This document shows, in pieces, positions 54,685 to 63,779 of a DNA stretch of 64,000 nucleotides. The DNA is from Solimonas sp040066175 (GTDB taxonomy: Bacteria; Pseudomonadota; Gammaproteobacteria; Nevskiales; Nevskiaceae), in the NCBI RefSeq assembly GCF_040066175.1, contig NZ_JBEAAM010000008.1, forward strand, positions 104,308 to 168,307. Direction: 5' to 3'. Positions within the stretch are counted from its first letter, which is position 1; the number at the start of each line of letters is the position of its first letter. The notes under the pieces were generated by a model that did not search any database, was not told where the DNA came from, and worked only from the letters and a program-made list of their open reading frames with translations. Position numbers and translations under genes: made by a program.

Positions 54685-56466
54685 TCAGAACAGCGCGGCG
54701 TCCAGCGCCATCAGCGACGCGCTGCCGGCGCGTGCCTGACGGATCAGCATCGCCGTCTCCGGCTGCAGCCGGGCGAAGTAGAAGCGCGCGGTTGCGAGCT
54801 TGGCGACATAGAAATCGTCGTTGGGCTTGTCGAGCGCGATGCGCGCCATGCGCGCCCACAGCCAGCTGTACACGAGATGGCCGACCACACGCAGGTACGG
54901 CACCGCGGCGGCGCCGACCTCGTCCGGATTCTTCATCGCCCTGGCGCCGATCTCGGCGGTGAGCTGGGTCACCTTGTCGCCGAGGTCCATCAGCGGCTCG
55001 ATGAACTCCTTCATGTCCGCGCGGCCGGCGTTCTCCGCGATGAAACCCTGCACGAGCTTGCCGAACTTCATCAGCTTGGCGCCGCCGTCGGCGAGCACCT
55101 TGCGGCCGATCAGGTCCAGCGACTGGATCGTGTTGGTGCCCTCGTAGATCATGTTGATGCGGGCATCGCGCACGTACTGCTCCATGCCCCATTCCTTGAT
55201 GAAGCCGTGGCCGCCGAACACCTGCAGGCCGAGATTGGTGCTCTCGAAGGTGTTGTCGGTGATGAAGGCCTTGATCACCGGCGTCAGCAGCGCGACGAGC
55301 TCGCCGCTGTCCTTGCGCACCTGCTCGTCCGGATGGCCGTGCTCCTGGTCGATCAGCAGGCCGATCCAGTAGCAGAAGGCGCGCGCGGCCTCGGTGTAGG
55401 CCTTCTGCGTCAGCAGCATGCGACGCACGTCCGGATGCACGATGATCGGATCGGCCGGCTTGTCCTTGAGCTTGGGGCCGGTCAGGGCGCGCGACTGCAG
55501 GCGCTCCTTCGCATAGGCCAGCGCGTTCTGGTAGGCGACCTCGGCCAGACCCAGCGACTGCATGCCCACGCCCAGGCGCGCGCCGTTCATCATCACGAAC
55601 ATCGCGTTGAGGCCCTTGTTCGGCTCGCCGACCATCCAGCCGCGCGCGCGGTCGAGGTTCATCACGCAGGTCGCATTGCCGTGGATGCCCATCTTGTGCT
55701 CGATCGAGCCGCACTTGATCGTGTTGCGCTCGGCGAGGCTGCCATCCTCGCGCGGCAGGAATTTGGGCACGATGAACAGCGAGATGCCCTTGGTGCCGGC
55801 CGGCGCGTCCGGCAGGCGCGCGAGGACGAGGTGGATGATGTTGTCGGCGAGGTCGTGCTCGCCGGACGAGATGAAGATCTTGGTGCCGGAGATCGCATAG
55901 GAACCGTCGGCGAGCGGCTCGGCCTTGGAGCGCAGGATGCCCAGGTCGGTGCCGCAGTGCGGCTCGGTCAGGCACATCGTGCCGGTCCATTCGCCCGAAA
56001 TTAGCTTGGGCAGATAGGTGGCCTTGAGCTCCGGCGAGCCGTGTGCGACCAGTGCCGCGTAGGCACCGTGGGTCAGGCCCGGGTACATGGTCCACGACTG
56101 ATTCGCGGAGTTGAGCATCTCGTACTGCACGCTGCGCACCAGTTCGGGCAGCCCCTGGCCGCCGTAGGCGGGATCACAGGCCAGCGATGGCCAGCCCGCT
56201 GCGCAGTACTGCTGGTAAGCCTCCTTGAAGCCCTTCGGTGCGGTGACGATGCCGTCGCCGGCATAGGTGCAGCCTTCGGCATCGCCCGACTGGTTGAGCG
56301 GGAACACGACTTCCGCGGCGAAGCGGCCGGCTTCCTCGAGAATCTGGTTCAGTGTTTCCGCGTCGAAATCCGCATGCTTGGGCAGTGCCTGGAGGTGGGC
56401 GCTCACGTCGAGCAACTCGTGCAGCACGAACTGCATGTCACGCAGGGGCGGGTGGTACTGAGGCAT
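54685..56466 (-). CDS. acyl-CoA dehydrogenase (long form with C-terminal domain)
   Basis: A 593-residue FAD enzyme that forms the alpha-beta double bond of acyl-CoA thioesters. It has the FAD/substrate motif CLTEPHCGTDLG, SGTKIFISSGEHD and the catalytic-base region MIYEGTNTIQSLDLIGRKV, then a C-terminal helical domain. This long type is found with fatty-acid and 3-methylmercaptopropionyl-CoA dehydrogenases; the substrate is not clear. GGAG precedes the ATG. Two ATAC-N6-GTAT repeats upstream suggest control by a TetR-type regulator. Confidence 0.92.
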   Translation of the reverse strand: MPQYHPPLRDMQFVLHELLDVSAHLQALPKHADFDAETLNQILEEAGRFAAEVVFPLNQSGDAEGCTYAGDGIVTAPKGFKEAYQQYCAAGWPSLACDPAYGGQGLPELVRSVQYEMLNSANQSWTMYPGLTHGAYAALVAHGSPELKATYLPKLISGEWTGTMCLTEPHCGTDLGILRSKAEPLADGSYAISGTKIFISSGEHDLADNIIHLVLARLPDAPAGTKGISLFIVPKFLPREDGSLAERNTIKCGSIEHKMGIHGNATCVMNLDRARGWMVGEPNKGLNAMFVMMNGARLGVGMQSLGLAEVAYQNALAYAKERLQSRALTGPKLKDKPADPIIVHPDVRRMLLTQKAYTEAARAFCYWIGLLIDQEHGHPDEQVRKDSGELVALLTPVIKAFITDNTFESTNLGLQVFGGHGFIKEWGMEQYVRDARINMIYEGTNTIQSLDLIGRKVLADGGAKLMKFGKLVQGFIAENAGRADMKEFIEPLMDLGDKVTQLTAEIGARAMKNPDEVGAAAVPYLRVVGHLVYSWLWARMARIALDKPNDDFYVAKLATARFYFARLQPETAMLIRQARAGSASLMALDAALF

Positions 56467-56512
56467 GGGGAGACTCCGGCGCAGTGGAAGGGGGGCAGCC
56501 TCCGGGCTGCCC

Positions 56513-56554
56513 ATACTGCGCCGTATGCTGCGATGCAAACATACTGTGGCGTAT
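56513..56554. promoter_or_regulatory. paired ATAC-N6-GTAT operators before the acyl-CoA dehydrogenase
   Basis: ATACTGCGCCGTAT (56513-56526) and ATACTGTGGCGTAT (56541-56554) are two palindromes 28 bases apart. A GC hairpin GGGCAGCC/GGCTGCCC lies between them and the ATG, near 56493-56511. A dyad of this kind is typical of a TetR-type regulator of lipid genes; no such regulator gene is nearby. Confidence 0.62.
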
Positions 56555-56663
56555 TGGCCGGAATTGCAGTCCGGCCTGTCCGTCCGGTCAGTGCCGACGG
56601 CGAGCTATGGCCTGCAACAGCGGCGAACTGCTTCGAACGGCGGTGAACGACGCCGGGTCCGGA

Positions 56664-57959
56664 CTATCGGCTGGAGGCCGCCTGGCGGCGGGCGCTCACC
56701 GGCGCATCGGCCAACAGCGCGATCAGGCGTTCGGTGGGCAAGGCCGGATAGAACAGCCAGCCCTGCGCATAGTCGATGCCCAGCGTCTGGAGTGTCGTCA
56801 GCTTGTCTGGGTGATCGACGAACTCGGCGATGGTGCGCTTGCCGGTGGCCTGTGCGATCTGCTGGATCGCGCGCACGATCTCCTGCGAGACCTGATTGGC
56901 CGCGATGTCATGGATGAAGCGGCCGTCGATCTTGACCTCGTCCACCGGCAGCGAGTGCAGATAGCCGAAGGAACTCAGGCCGGAGCCGAAGTCGTCGAGG
57001 CTGAAGGTGCAGCCGATCTGGTGAAAATCGCGGATCAGGTCGGCGGCGAGATCCAGGTGCTGGATCGCGGCGGTCTCGGTGATCTCGAAACCCAGCTTGC
57101 CGTGCGGCAAGCCGAGACTGCGCGCGTCCTGGTAGAGGCGGTTCATGAAGCGGCCGTCCACGAGCGTGCGCGCCGAGAGGTTCAGCGTGATGCCGTCCAG
57201 CCGCTCCAGGATGTCCTGGTGTGTCGCCGCCCAGGACAGCACGTAGTGCACCGAGAACGCATCGAGCTCGGTGGACAGGCCGAAGTACTCCATCGTCTCG
57301 ATCATGCTCACCGGCAGCGTGTGGTGACTGCCATCGGCGCCGATCCGGCGCAGCAGGAATTCCGCCTTGGCCAGGCGCGGCCGCGCGCCGCGGATGTCCA
57401 TCACCGGCTGCGGATCGAGCAGCAGCAAGCCTTCGTCGCGCAGGCGGCGAAACTCCCGCACGTGTCCGGCGTCGATCGCGGCATCCGCTGCGGCGCGGCC
57501 GAGCGAGGCATAGCTGACGATCTGGTTCAGGCCGCGCTTCTTCGCGGCCACGCAGGCCTCCGCCGCGTGTGCGACGTGCGCGGCCCAGCGCCCGTCGTCA
57601 TGCGTGACGACCAGGCCCAGGGATACCGCGACACTGTTTTCGCCGATCGCCGACGCATAGCGGACCCGGCCCAGCCGTTCGCGCAGATCGGCGGTCTCCT
57701 CGATCGCGGTCTGGCCGTTGTCCACGGCCTTGGCGGCGACGAACTCGTTGCTCCAGACGCGATCGGCCACGCCCTGTTCGCCGGCCCATTCGGACAATAC
57801 CTGCAACACGTCGCGGATCACGGCATCGCCGCCGGACGGCGCCGCCAGCTGGTTGATGCTGCGCATGTGGCGGATGTCCACATACACGAGCATCGCACGG
57901 GGGTAGGGGTGCCAGGCCTGCAGCCGGTCCAGGATCTGGCCGAGATTGGAAACTGCCAT
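56664..57959 (-). CDS. EAL-domain protein with degenerate GGDEF domain
   Basis: A 431-residue cytoplasmic signalling protein. The N-terminal GGDEF fold (about 18-165) has WSNEF at 69-73 in place of GGDEF, so it should not make cyclic di-GMP but may bind GTP. The C-terminal EAL domain (about 180-425) retains the main catalytic residues in AEFLLR, TLNLSAR, EITETAA, DDFGSGLSSFGYLHSLPVDEVKID and YAQG, with AEFVD at the last motif, so phosphodiesterase activity is likely. No sensor domain or membrane helix is present. It is a single-gene unit. Confidence 0.88.
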   Translation of the reverse strand: MAVSNLGQILDRLQAWHPYPRAMLVYVDIRHMRSINQLAAPSGGDAVIRDVLQVLSEWAGEQGVADRVWSNEFVAAKAVDNGQTAIEETADLRERLGRVRYASAIGENSVAVSLGLVVTHDDGRWAAHVAHAAEACVAAKKRGLNQIVSYASLGRAAADAAIDAGHVREFRRLRDEGLLLLDPQPVMDIRGARPRLAKAEFLLRRIGADGSHHTLPVSMIETMEYFGLSTELDAFSVHYVLSWAATHQDILERLDGITLNLSARTLVDGRFMNRLYQDARSLGLPHGKLGFEITETAAIQHLDLAADLIRDFHQIGCTFSLDDFGSGLSSFGYLHSLPVDEVKIDGRFIHDIAANQVSQEIVRAIQQIAQATGKRTIAEFVDHPDKLTTLQTLGIDYAQGWLFYPALPTERLIALLADAPVSARRQAASSR

Positions 57960-58141
57960 GTCCGACGAAGAGAAGTGAAGGGCTCCACTGTAGCGGCTGG
58001 CGTACCCGGAGAGGGTGCCGCCCGTTTGCCCGATGCCGACGCCTGTCCGGAATCGGCATATACGGACGGAGCGACACAGGCGGCGCGATCGTGCGACTCC
58101 CGGCAGACTATGGCCCTCCGCCTGCCCGCGAGTGTCAGACC

Positions 58142-61100
58142 ATGCGCCGCATCCGCAAGCTGCTCGTCGCCAACCGTTCGGAAATCGCGATCCGCGTGAT
58201 GCGCGCGGCCGCGGAGCTGGGCATCCGCACGGTGGCGATCTACGCCAACGAGGACCGCTACGCGCTGCACCGCTTCAAGGCCGACGAGAGCTACCGCGTC
58301 GGCGCCGGGCAGAAGCCGATCGCGGCTTACCTGGACATCGACGGCATCCTGCGCGTCGCCCGGCAGGCGGGCGTCGATGCGATCCATCCCGGCTATGGCT
58401 TCCTGTCCGAGAACCCGGAGTTTGCCGAGGCCTGCGCCAGCGCCGGCATCCTGTTCATCGGGCCCAGTCCCGCGATCATGCGCACGCTCGGCAACAAGGT
58501 CGCGGCGCGCGAGGTCGCGGTGAAGGCCGGCGTGCCGGTGATGCCGGCGACCGGCCCGCTGCCGCGCGATCTCACCGCGGTGAGGGCGCAGGCCGCGGCG
58601 GTCGGCTACCCGCTGATGCTCAAGGCCAGCTGGGGCGGCGGCGGGCGCGGCATGCGCGTCATCGAGTCCGAAGCCGATCTGGCCACGCAGATCGACGTCG
58701 CCCGCCGCGAGGCGCTGTCCGCCTTCGGCAACGACGAGGTGTACCTGGAAAAGCTCGTGCGCCGCGCGCGCCACGTCGAGGTGCAGATCCTCGGCGACCT
58801 GCAGGGCAACCTCGTGCATCTGTTCGAGCGCGACTGCTCGGTGCAGCGGCGCAACCAGAAGGTCGTCGAGCGCGCGCCGGCGCCGTATCTGGACGAGGCG
58901 CAGCGCGCCGAGCTGTGCGCGGCCGCGCTGCGGCTGGGCCGCGCGGTCAACTACAGCCACGCCGGCACCGTCGAGTTCCTGATGGATGCGGACACTGGCA
59001 GGTTCTATTTCATCGAGGTCAATCCGCGCATCCAGGTCGAGCACACGGTGACCGAGGAAATCACCGGCATCGACATCGTCAAGGCGCAGATCCGCATCAC
59101 CGAGGGCGCCGCCATCGGTACCGAGGCCTGCGGCGTGCCGGCGCAGGACGGCATCGCGCTCAATGGCCACGCGCTGCAATGCCGCGTTACCACCGAAGAC
59201 CCGGAGAACAACTTCACGCCCGACTACGGCCGCCTGACGGCGTACCGCAGCGCCGCCGGTTTTGGCGTGCGCCTCGATGGCGGCACGGCCTATTCCGGGG
59301 CGGTGATCACGCCTTACTACGACTCGCTGCTGGTGAAAGTCACCACCTGGGCGCCGACCGCGATCGAAGCGAGCCAGCGCATGGACCGCGCACTGCGCGA
59401 GTTCCGCATCCGCGGCCTGTCGAGCAACCTGCAGTTCCTCGAAAACGTCATCAACCACCCGCTGTTCCTGTCCGGCGAGAACACCACGCGCTTCATCGAC
59501 GAGACGCCGGAGCTGTTCCATTTCGCCCGGCGCCGCGATCGCGCGACGCGGCTGCTGCGCTTCATCGGCGAGGTCGTCGTCAACGGCAATCCGGAGATGA
59601 AGGGACGCACGGCGCCGGTCACGCCGATGGCCGAGCCGGTGCTGCCGGCCTTCGACCTGTCCGCGAAGATTCCCGCCGGTACGCGCGACCGCTTCAAGCA
59701 GGTCGGCGCCGACGGCTTTGCCGCGTGGATGCTCAAGCAACCGCAGGTGCTGCTGACCGACACGACGATGCGCGACGCGCACCAGTCGCTGTTCGCGACG
59801 CGCATGCGCACGCGCGACATGGCCGCGATCGCGCCGTACTACGCGCGCATGCTGCCGCAGCTGTTCTCGCTGGAATGCTGGGGCGGCGCCACGTTCGACG
59901 TCGCCCTGCGCTTCCTCAAGGAAGACCCCTGGGAGCGTGTCGCGCAGCTGCGCGAGGCGGTGCCCAACATCCTGCTGCAAATGCTGCTGCGCGCGTCCAA
60001 CGCGGTGGGTTACACCAACTACCCCGACAATGTCGTGCGCCAGTTCGTCCAGCAGGCAGCCGGCAACGGCATCGACCTGTTCCGTGTGTTCGATTCGCTC
60101 AACTGGGTCGAGAACATGCGCGTGGCGATCGACGCGGTGCGCGAGTCCGGCATGCTCTGCGAGGCGGCGATCTGCTACACCGGCGACCTGTTCGACGAGA
60201 GCCGACCGAAGTACAACCTGAAGTACTACGTGGACATGGCCAGGGCGCTGGAGAAGGCTGGCGCGCACATCATCGGCATCAAGGACATGGCCGGCGTCTG
60301 CCGTCCGCGCGCGGCGCACGCGCTGGTTTCGGCGCTCAAGCAGGAAGTCGGTCTGCCGATCCATTTCCACACCCACGACACCAGCGGCATCAGCGCCGCC
60401 AGCGTGCTCGCCGCGATCGACGCCGGCTGCGACGCCGTCGATGGCGCGCTCGACAGCATGTCCGGGCTGACCTCGCAGCCGAACCTGGGTGCGATCGCCG
60501 CGTCACTCAGCGGCGGGCAGCGCGATCCGGGCGTTTCCTTCGAGCACCTGCAGGCGATCTCGACCTACTGGGAAGGCGTGCGTCGCTACTACGCACCGTT
60601 CGAGGCCGACATCCGTTCCGGCACCTCCGACGTTTACCGGCACGAGATGCCCGGTGGCCAGTACACCAACCTGCGCGAGCAGGCGCGCGCGCTGGGGCTC
60701 GAATCGCGCTGGCCGGAAGTGTCGAAGGCCTATGCGGCGGTCAATCAACTCTTCGGCGACATCGTCAAGGTCACGCCGACGTCGAAGGTCGTCGGCGACA
60801 TGGCGCTGTTCATGGTCGCCAACGATCTCGATGCCGAGGACGTGCTTGATCCGGAGCGCGAGATCGCGTTCCCCGAATCGGTGATCTCGCTGTTCCGCGG
60901 CGAGCTCGGCTATCCGCCGGACGGCTTTCCGGTCGAGTTGCAGAAGAAGGTGCTCAAGGGTGCCAGGCCGCTCGTAGGCCGGCCCGGCGCGTCGCTGACT
61001 GCCGTCGATCTGGAGGCCGCGCGCGCGGACGGCGAGAAGGCCGTCGGCCGCAAGCTCGACGATGCTGATCTGGCGTCGTGGCTGATGTACCCGAAGGTGT

Positions 61101-61588
61101 TCCGTGAGTACGCCGAACATCGCAGCCACTACGGCGACGTGTCGGTGCTGCCGACGCCGCTGTTCTTCTACGGCCTGCAGGAAGGCGAGGAAGTGTCCGT
61201 CGATCTGGAGCCCGGCAAGACCCTGCTGATCAAGCTGCAGGGCAAGACCGAGGTGCCGGAGGAGGGCGCGGTCAAGCTGTTCTTCGAACTCAATGGCCAG
61301 CCGCGCGTCGTGCGCGTGCCCAAGGCCGGTGCCAGCGGTCCGGCCGAGCGGCCCAAGGCCGAGGACGGCAATCCGGCGCACGTCGGCGCGCCGATGCCGG
61401 GGATGATCGTGTCCGTGGCGGTCAAGCCGGGACAGAAGGTGAAGAAGGGCGACCCGCTCGTGTCGATCGAGGCGATGAAGATGGAGACGCAGATCCGCGC
61501 CGAGGCCGATGCAAGCATCCAGCAGGTGCTGGTGCACCGCGGCAGCATCGTCAACGCGCACGACCTGTTGCTGACGGTCGAGCGCTGA
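58142..61588 (+). CDS. pyc: pyruvate carboxylase, single-chain
   Basis: A 1148-residue biotin enzyme that carboxylates pyruvate to oxaloacetate to refill the TCA cycle. It has an ATP-grasp biotin carboxylase domain (about 1-450, SWGGGGRGMR), the carboxyltransferase domain (TDTTMRDAHQSLFATRMR and metal-binding HFHTHDTSG) and a C-terminal biotinyl domain with EAMKME (Lys1113). The length equals that of Bacillus PycA. ATG 58142 fits the family N-terminus MRRIRKLLVANRSEIAIR. With maeB it gives opposing routes between pyruvate and C4 acids. Confidence 0.96.
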   Translation: MRRIRKLLVANRSEIAIRVMRAAAELGIRTVAIYANEDRYALHRFKADESYRVGAGQKPIAAYLDIDGILRVARQAGVDAIHPGYGFLSENPEFAEACASAGILFIGPSPAIMRTLGNKVAAREVAVKAGVPVMPATGPLPRDLTAVRAQAAAVGYPLMLKASWGGGGRGMRVIESEADLATQIDVARREALSAFGNDEVYLEKLVRRARHVEVQILGDLQGNLVHLFERDCSVQRRNQKVVERAPAPYLDEAQRAELCAAALRLGRAVNYSHAGTVEFLMDADTGRFYFIEVNPRIQVEHTVTEEITGIDIVKAQIRITEGAAIGTEACGVPAQDGIALNGHALQCRVTTEDPENNFTPDYGRLTAYRSAAGFGVRLDGGTAYSGAVITPYYDSLLVKVTTWAPTAIEASQRMDRALREFRIRGLSSNLQFLENVINHPLFLSGENTTRFIDETPELFHFARRRDRATRLLRFIGEVVVNGNPEMKGRTAPVTPMAEPVLPAFDLSAKIPAGTRDRFKQVGADGFAAWMLKQPQVLLTDTTMRDAHQSLFATRMRTRDMAAIAPYYARMLPQLFSLECWGGATFDVALRFLKEDPWERVAQLREAVPNILLQMLLRASNAVGYTNYPDNVVRQFVQQAAGNGIDLFRVFDSLNWVENMRVAIDAVRESGMLCEAAICYTGDLFDESRPKYNLKYYVDMARALEKAGAHIIGIKDMAGVCRPRAAHALVSALKQEVGLPIHFHTHDTSGISAASVLAAIDAGCDAVDGALDSMSGLTSQPNLGAIAASLSGGQRDPGVSFEHLQAISTYWEGVRRYYAPFEADIRSGTSDVYRHEMPGGQYTNLREQARALGLESRWPEVSKAYAAVNQLFGDIVKVTPTSKVVGDMALFMVANDLDAEDVLDPEREIAFPESVISLFRGELGYPPDGFPVELQKKVLKGARPLVGRPGASLTAVDLEAARADGEKAVGRKLDDADLASWLMYPKVFREYAEHRSHYGDVSVLPTPLFFYGLQEGEEVSVDLEPGKTLLIKLQGKTEVPEEGAVKLFFELNGQPRVVRVPKAGASGPAERPKAEDGNPAHVGAPMPGMIVSVAVKPGQKVKKGDPLVSIEAMKMETQIRAEADASIQQVLVHRGSIVNAHDLLLTVER

Positions 61589-61597
61589 GCGTGCCCG

Positions 61598-62023
61598 CTA
61601 CGGCGCTTTCGGCAACCCCGCCTGGACCAGTTCGGCGTAGCCGCCCTGGGTCATCGCGATGACGTGCGTGTAGCCGGCGGCGCGCAGGCGCATCGCCGCC
61701 GCACGCGAGCGCGCGCCGACCGCGCAGTAGGTGACGATCGGCGTGCTCTTGTCGGGCCACAGCTGGGTCACCGGCTCCATGACGTTCAGCCAGTAGGCGT
61801 GCTGCGCACCCTCGATATGGCCGGCCTTCCATTCCTCCGCGCTGCGCACGTCGAGCAGCCGTGCGCCCATCGCGGCGAGTCTTTTCACGCCCTCGGCGTC
61901 GAGCGCCGTTCCGGCCTCGCGTGCGGCGATGATCGCATCACGCGGGTCGGGGGCCTGGGTGGCGTGCGCGCCCGGCGCCACCGAGATCCAGGCGGCCAGC
62001 AGTAGATAGGTCAGACGGGTCAT
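61598..62023 (-). CDS. periplasmic rhodanese-like sulfurtransferase
   Basis: A 141-residue single-domain rhodanese with a signal peptide (about 1-21, HATQA). The CH2A motif LLDVRSAEEWKAGHIEGA and the active-site loop CAVGARS with Cys100 are intact, so sulfur transfer or a related redox reaction is possible. Periplasmic rhodaneses of this size (PspE-like) have no settled partner. It is convergent with pyc, with nine bases between the stops. Confidence 0.88.
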   Translation of the reverse strand: MTRLTYLLLAAWISVAPGAHATQAPDPRDAIIAAREAGTALDAEGVKRLAAMGARLLDVRSAEEWKAGHIEGAQHAYWLNVMEPVTQLWPDKSTPIVTYCAVGARSRAAAMRLRAAGYTHVIAMTQGGYAELVQAGLPKAP

Positions 62024-62049
62024 GGTGCGTCGGGTTCCAGCGCGGCGGA

Positions 62050-62307
62050 TCAGGCGGTATCCGCATCGAAGAACAGCACGCTGCGCATTTCTTCATCCAC
62101 TTGCCGTGCCGCGCAGGCCACCTCCGCCTCGAATCCGTCCGCTTCGTAACAGATCGAGGGTGTGCCGTCCTGGACGTAGGCCACCGCGGCCGCCTGGATG
62201 TTGCCCGCCTCGGCCATGGCCAGCACCTCGCGCAGCATCGCGACGAGGTCCTGATTCACCTTGGGGGATTTGTCGCTGCTGCGAACGAGCTCGATCACCA
62301 TGTTCAT
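62050..62307 (-). CDS. hypothetical protein (85 residues)
   Basis: A small soluble, acidic protein (VNQDLVAMLREVLAMAEAGNIQAAAVAYVQDGTPSICYEADGFEAEVACAARQVDEEMRSV) with a helical N-terminal region, no signal peptide and no known domain. I do not recognise the family. Codon use and composition fit the chromosome. The 26-base gap to the rhodanese gene suggests they may be co-transcribed, but no functional link is evident. Confidence 0.6.
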   Translation of the reverse strand: MNMVIELVRSSDKSPKVNQDLVAMLREVLAMAEAGNIQAAAVAYVQDGTPSICYEADGFEAEVACAARQVDEEMRSVLFFDADTA

Positions 62308-62616
62308 CTCCGATCGGTGGCCGAGAGGCCTAGACCAATTTCATGCTGCCTTGACCGGCCGCCCTGGATGGAAGTTGCGCGGTCCATGTGGTCAAACTAT
62401 GCGCTGCCGCCGCCGTTCCTGTCATTGGCAGAAGGGCCAGTCCGGGTCGGTGTGACTCATTCAACGATATGAAAATGAAAGAAATAAGTCCGTGAATTGA
62501 CAGCCAGGGCGAAAAATCCGGGGCATGTGCGCAGTCCCCGGATGGCGCCGGAACGCAGCAGGACCGCCCCGATGGCTGTATATAAAGACAGCTATCGTAA
62601 GCATCCGTTCATGCCA
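62308..62616. other. intergenic stretch at the island boundary, no gene supported
   Basis: This 309-base gap lies between the hypothetical gene and the toxin gene. It is less G+C-rich in the middle (62455-62500) than the flanks. It contains one LexA-like motif, CTGT-N8-ACAG, at 62576-62591. I see no reading frame with convincing coding character, no tRNA and no clear tandem repeat. Confidence 0.6.
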
Positions 62617-62997
62617 TCACGCTGCGGCTACGGCGAAAGACCGTAGCCAGGGATCGAGGTGGGCGATGTCGAACGTTCCCGACTCGAACATCTGCATCAT
62701 CTCGGCATAGATCTGCATCGGCGCACGCTGCAAGCGCCAGCCGTTGATACGCAGGAACACTTCGGCCGCGGCAAAGGCGATGCGCTTGTTACCGTCTACA
62801 AACGGATGGCTGATCGCCAGGCTCTCCATCAGCGCAGCCGCCTCGGCCACGATATCGTCGTAGTACCCCGTCTGCGGACGGAACAGCGCGGCTTCCAGCG
62901 CTCCGGGATCGCGCACGCCCGGCGCGCCGCCGTAACGCTGCATCAGCACCGTGTGCATGCCCAGCACATCGGCCACCGTCAGGTAATCGTGCGCCAC
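62617..62997 (-). CDS. Doc-type death-on-curing toxin
   Basis: A 126-residue Fic-fold protein. The active-site motif HPFVDGNKR (64-72) is intact and matches Doc/Fic toxins that modify a translation factor or other target. The N-terminal PGVRDPGALEAALFRPQTGYYDDIVAEAAALMESLAISH block is typical of the Doc family. It starts at GTG three bases after the antitoxin stop. Together they form a type II toxin-antitoxin module that stabilises adjacent DNA or controls growth. Confidence 0.9.
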   Translation of the reverse strand: MAHDYLTVADVLGMHTVLMQRYGGAPGVRDPGALEAALFRPQTGYYDDIVAEAAALMESLAISHPFVDGNKRIAFAAAEVFLRINGWRLQRAPMQIYAEMMQMFESGTFDIAHLDPWLRSFAVAAA

Positions 62998-63000
62998 GGG

Positions 63001-63231
63001 CTACTTGGCCAGTTCTCGGTAGAGGCTGTCGAACTCATCCAGACTGGACGCGAAAGAAGCCATCACGTGACGGCGGGGGCGCTCCTTTTGCTGCCGGTCG
63101 ATGTAGTCGCGCAGGGCGTCATCCAGCACCGCCTGGAACTGGCGGCCTTGGCTTTCAGCGATCTGGCGCAATGCGGCCAGCACCTCAGGAGCGGCCTGGG
63201 AGGAAAACTTTTCGCGGACGGCAGTCGTCAT
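63001..63231 (-). CDS. antitoxin partner of the Doc-type toxin
   Basis: A 76-residue protein with an N-terminal ribbon-helix-helix-like DNA-binding segment (SSQAAPEVLAALRQIAESQGRQFQAVLDDALRDYID) and a basic-to-acidic C-terminal tail (PRRHVMASFASSLDEFDSLYRELAK) that could wrap the toxin. The start is uncertain: ATG 63231 is chosen, but ATGs at 63243 and 63246 lie inside the operator-like repeat. It lies directly upstream of the toxin, the usual antitoxin-first order. Confidence 0.82.
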   Translation of the reverse strand: MTTAVREKFSSQAAPEVLAALRQIAESQGRQFQAVLDDALRDYIDRQQKERPRRHVMASFASSLDEFDSLYRELAK

Positions 63232-63240
63232 GGCCAACTC

Positions 63241-63270
63241 CATCATGATCCATCTTGATGGTTCATGATG
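63241..63270. promoter_or_regulatory. operator-like inverted repeat upstream of the toxin-antitoxin pair
   Basis: CATCATGATCCATC and GATGGTTCATGATG are complementary over 14 bases with one mismatch and a two-base centre. The repeat spans the region just before the antitoxin start, where self-binding antitoxin-toxin complexes normally repress. Confidence 0.72.
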
Positions 63271-63374
63271 ACGCAAGATCGGTCTGATCGCCACTGTCCA
63301 TCCGGTGTTCGATGCTCGGTCGGTCACCTTGTCTGACGATGAACCGCCGCGCGCAAGATATTGATTTTGCGGAG

Positions 63375-63629
63375 TCAGGCGTTGCGCCTGCCCGCAGGCT
63401 GCACAGAGAAAAGAGACGGCTCCGACCCGGAAATCGGCCGCTTCCGGGCGTTTCGGCTGATGGCCGCCTGTAGCACGGATCGCCGGAGTCCCGCGTCACG
63501 CGGGGGGGACGCCAAGGATTTCGAGTACAGCGTGCCGTCGATGATCGCGCGTGCACGGTAGCGCGTGCCATGCTGATCGATGGTGCCGTGGGGGATGTGC
63601 TGCGCGTTTTGCGTCTGCCGTTTTGCCAT
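63375..63629 (-). pseudogene. possible integrase N-terminal remnant
   Basis: The 84-residue frame begins MAKRQTQNAQHIPHGTIDQH and contains GTRYRARAIIDGTLYSKSLA, which resembles the arm-binding N-terminal domain of tyrosine recombinases (GT-RYR-R--DG-SK-SFA). The frame then becomes arginine/serine-rich and ends, and no catalytic domain is seen. It is probably a broken integrase next to tRNA-Met, but the similarity is short and could be chance. Confidence 0.4.
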
Positions 63630-63779
63630 TATCCGCTCCGGTTGGAGCAATGGCGGTATCCGGCCGTTCTTGAACCCATGAATCCGGACGTCTTGTCCAG
63701 ACTCTTGTCCAAAAACCCCGCAAAACCCCTGATCCGAAAATTCGGTCAGGAGATAAACTATTGATTTAGAAGGAAAAAC

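Noticed and set aside
58015..60849. A 944-codon plus-strand frame overlapping pyruvate carboxylase in another phase
   Set aside because: The sequence is Arg/Ala-rich with no domain, while the pyruvate carboxylase frame is complete.
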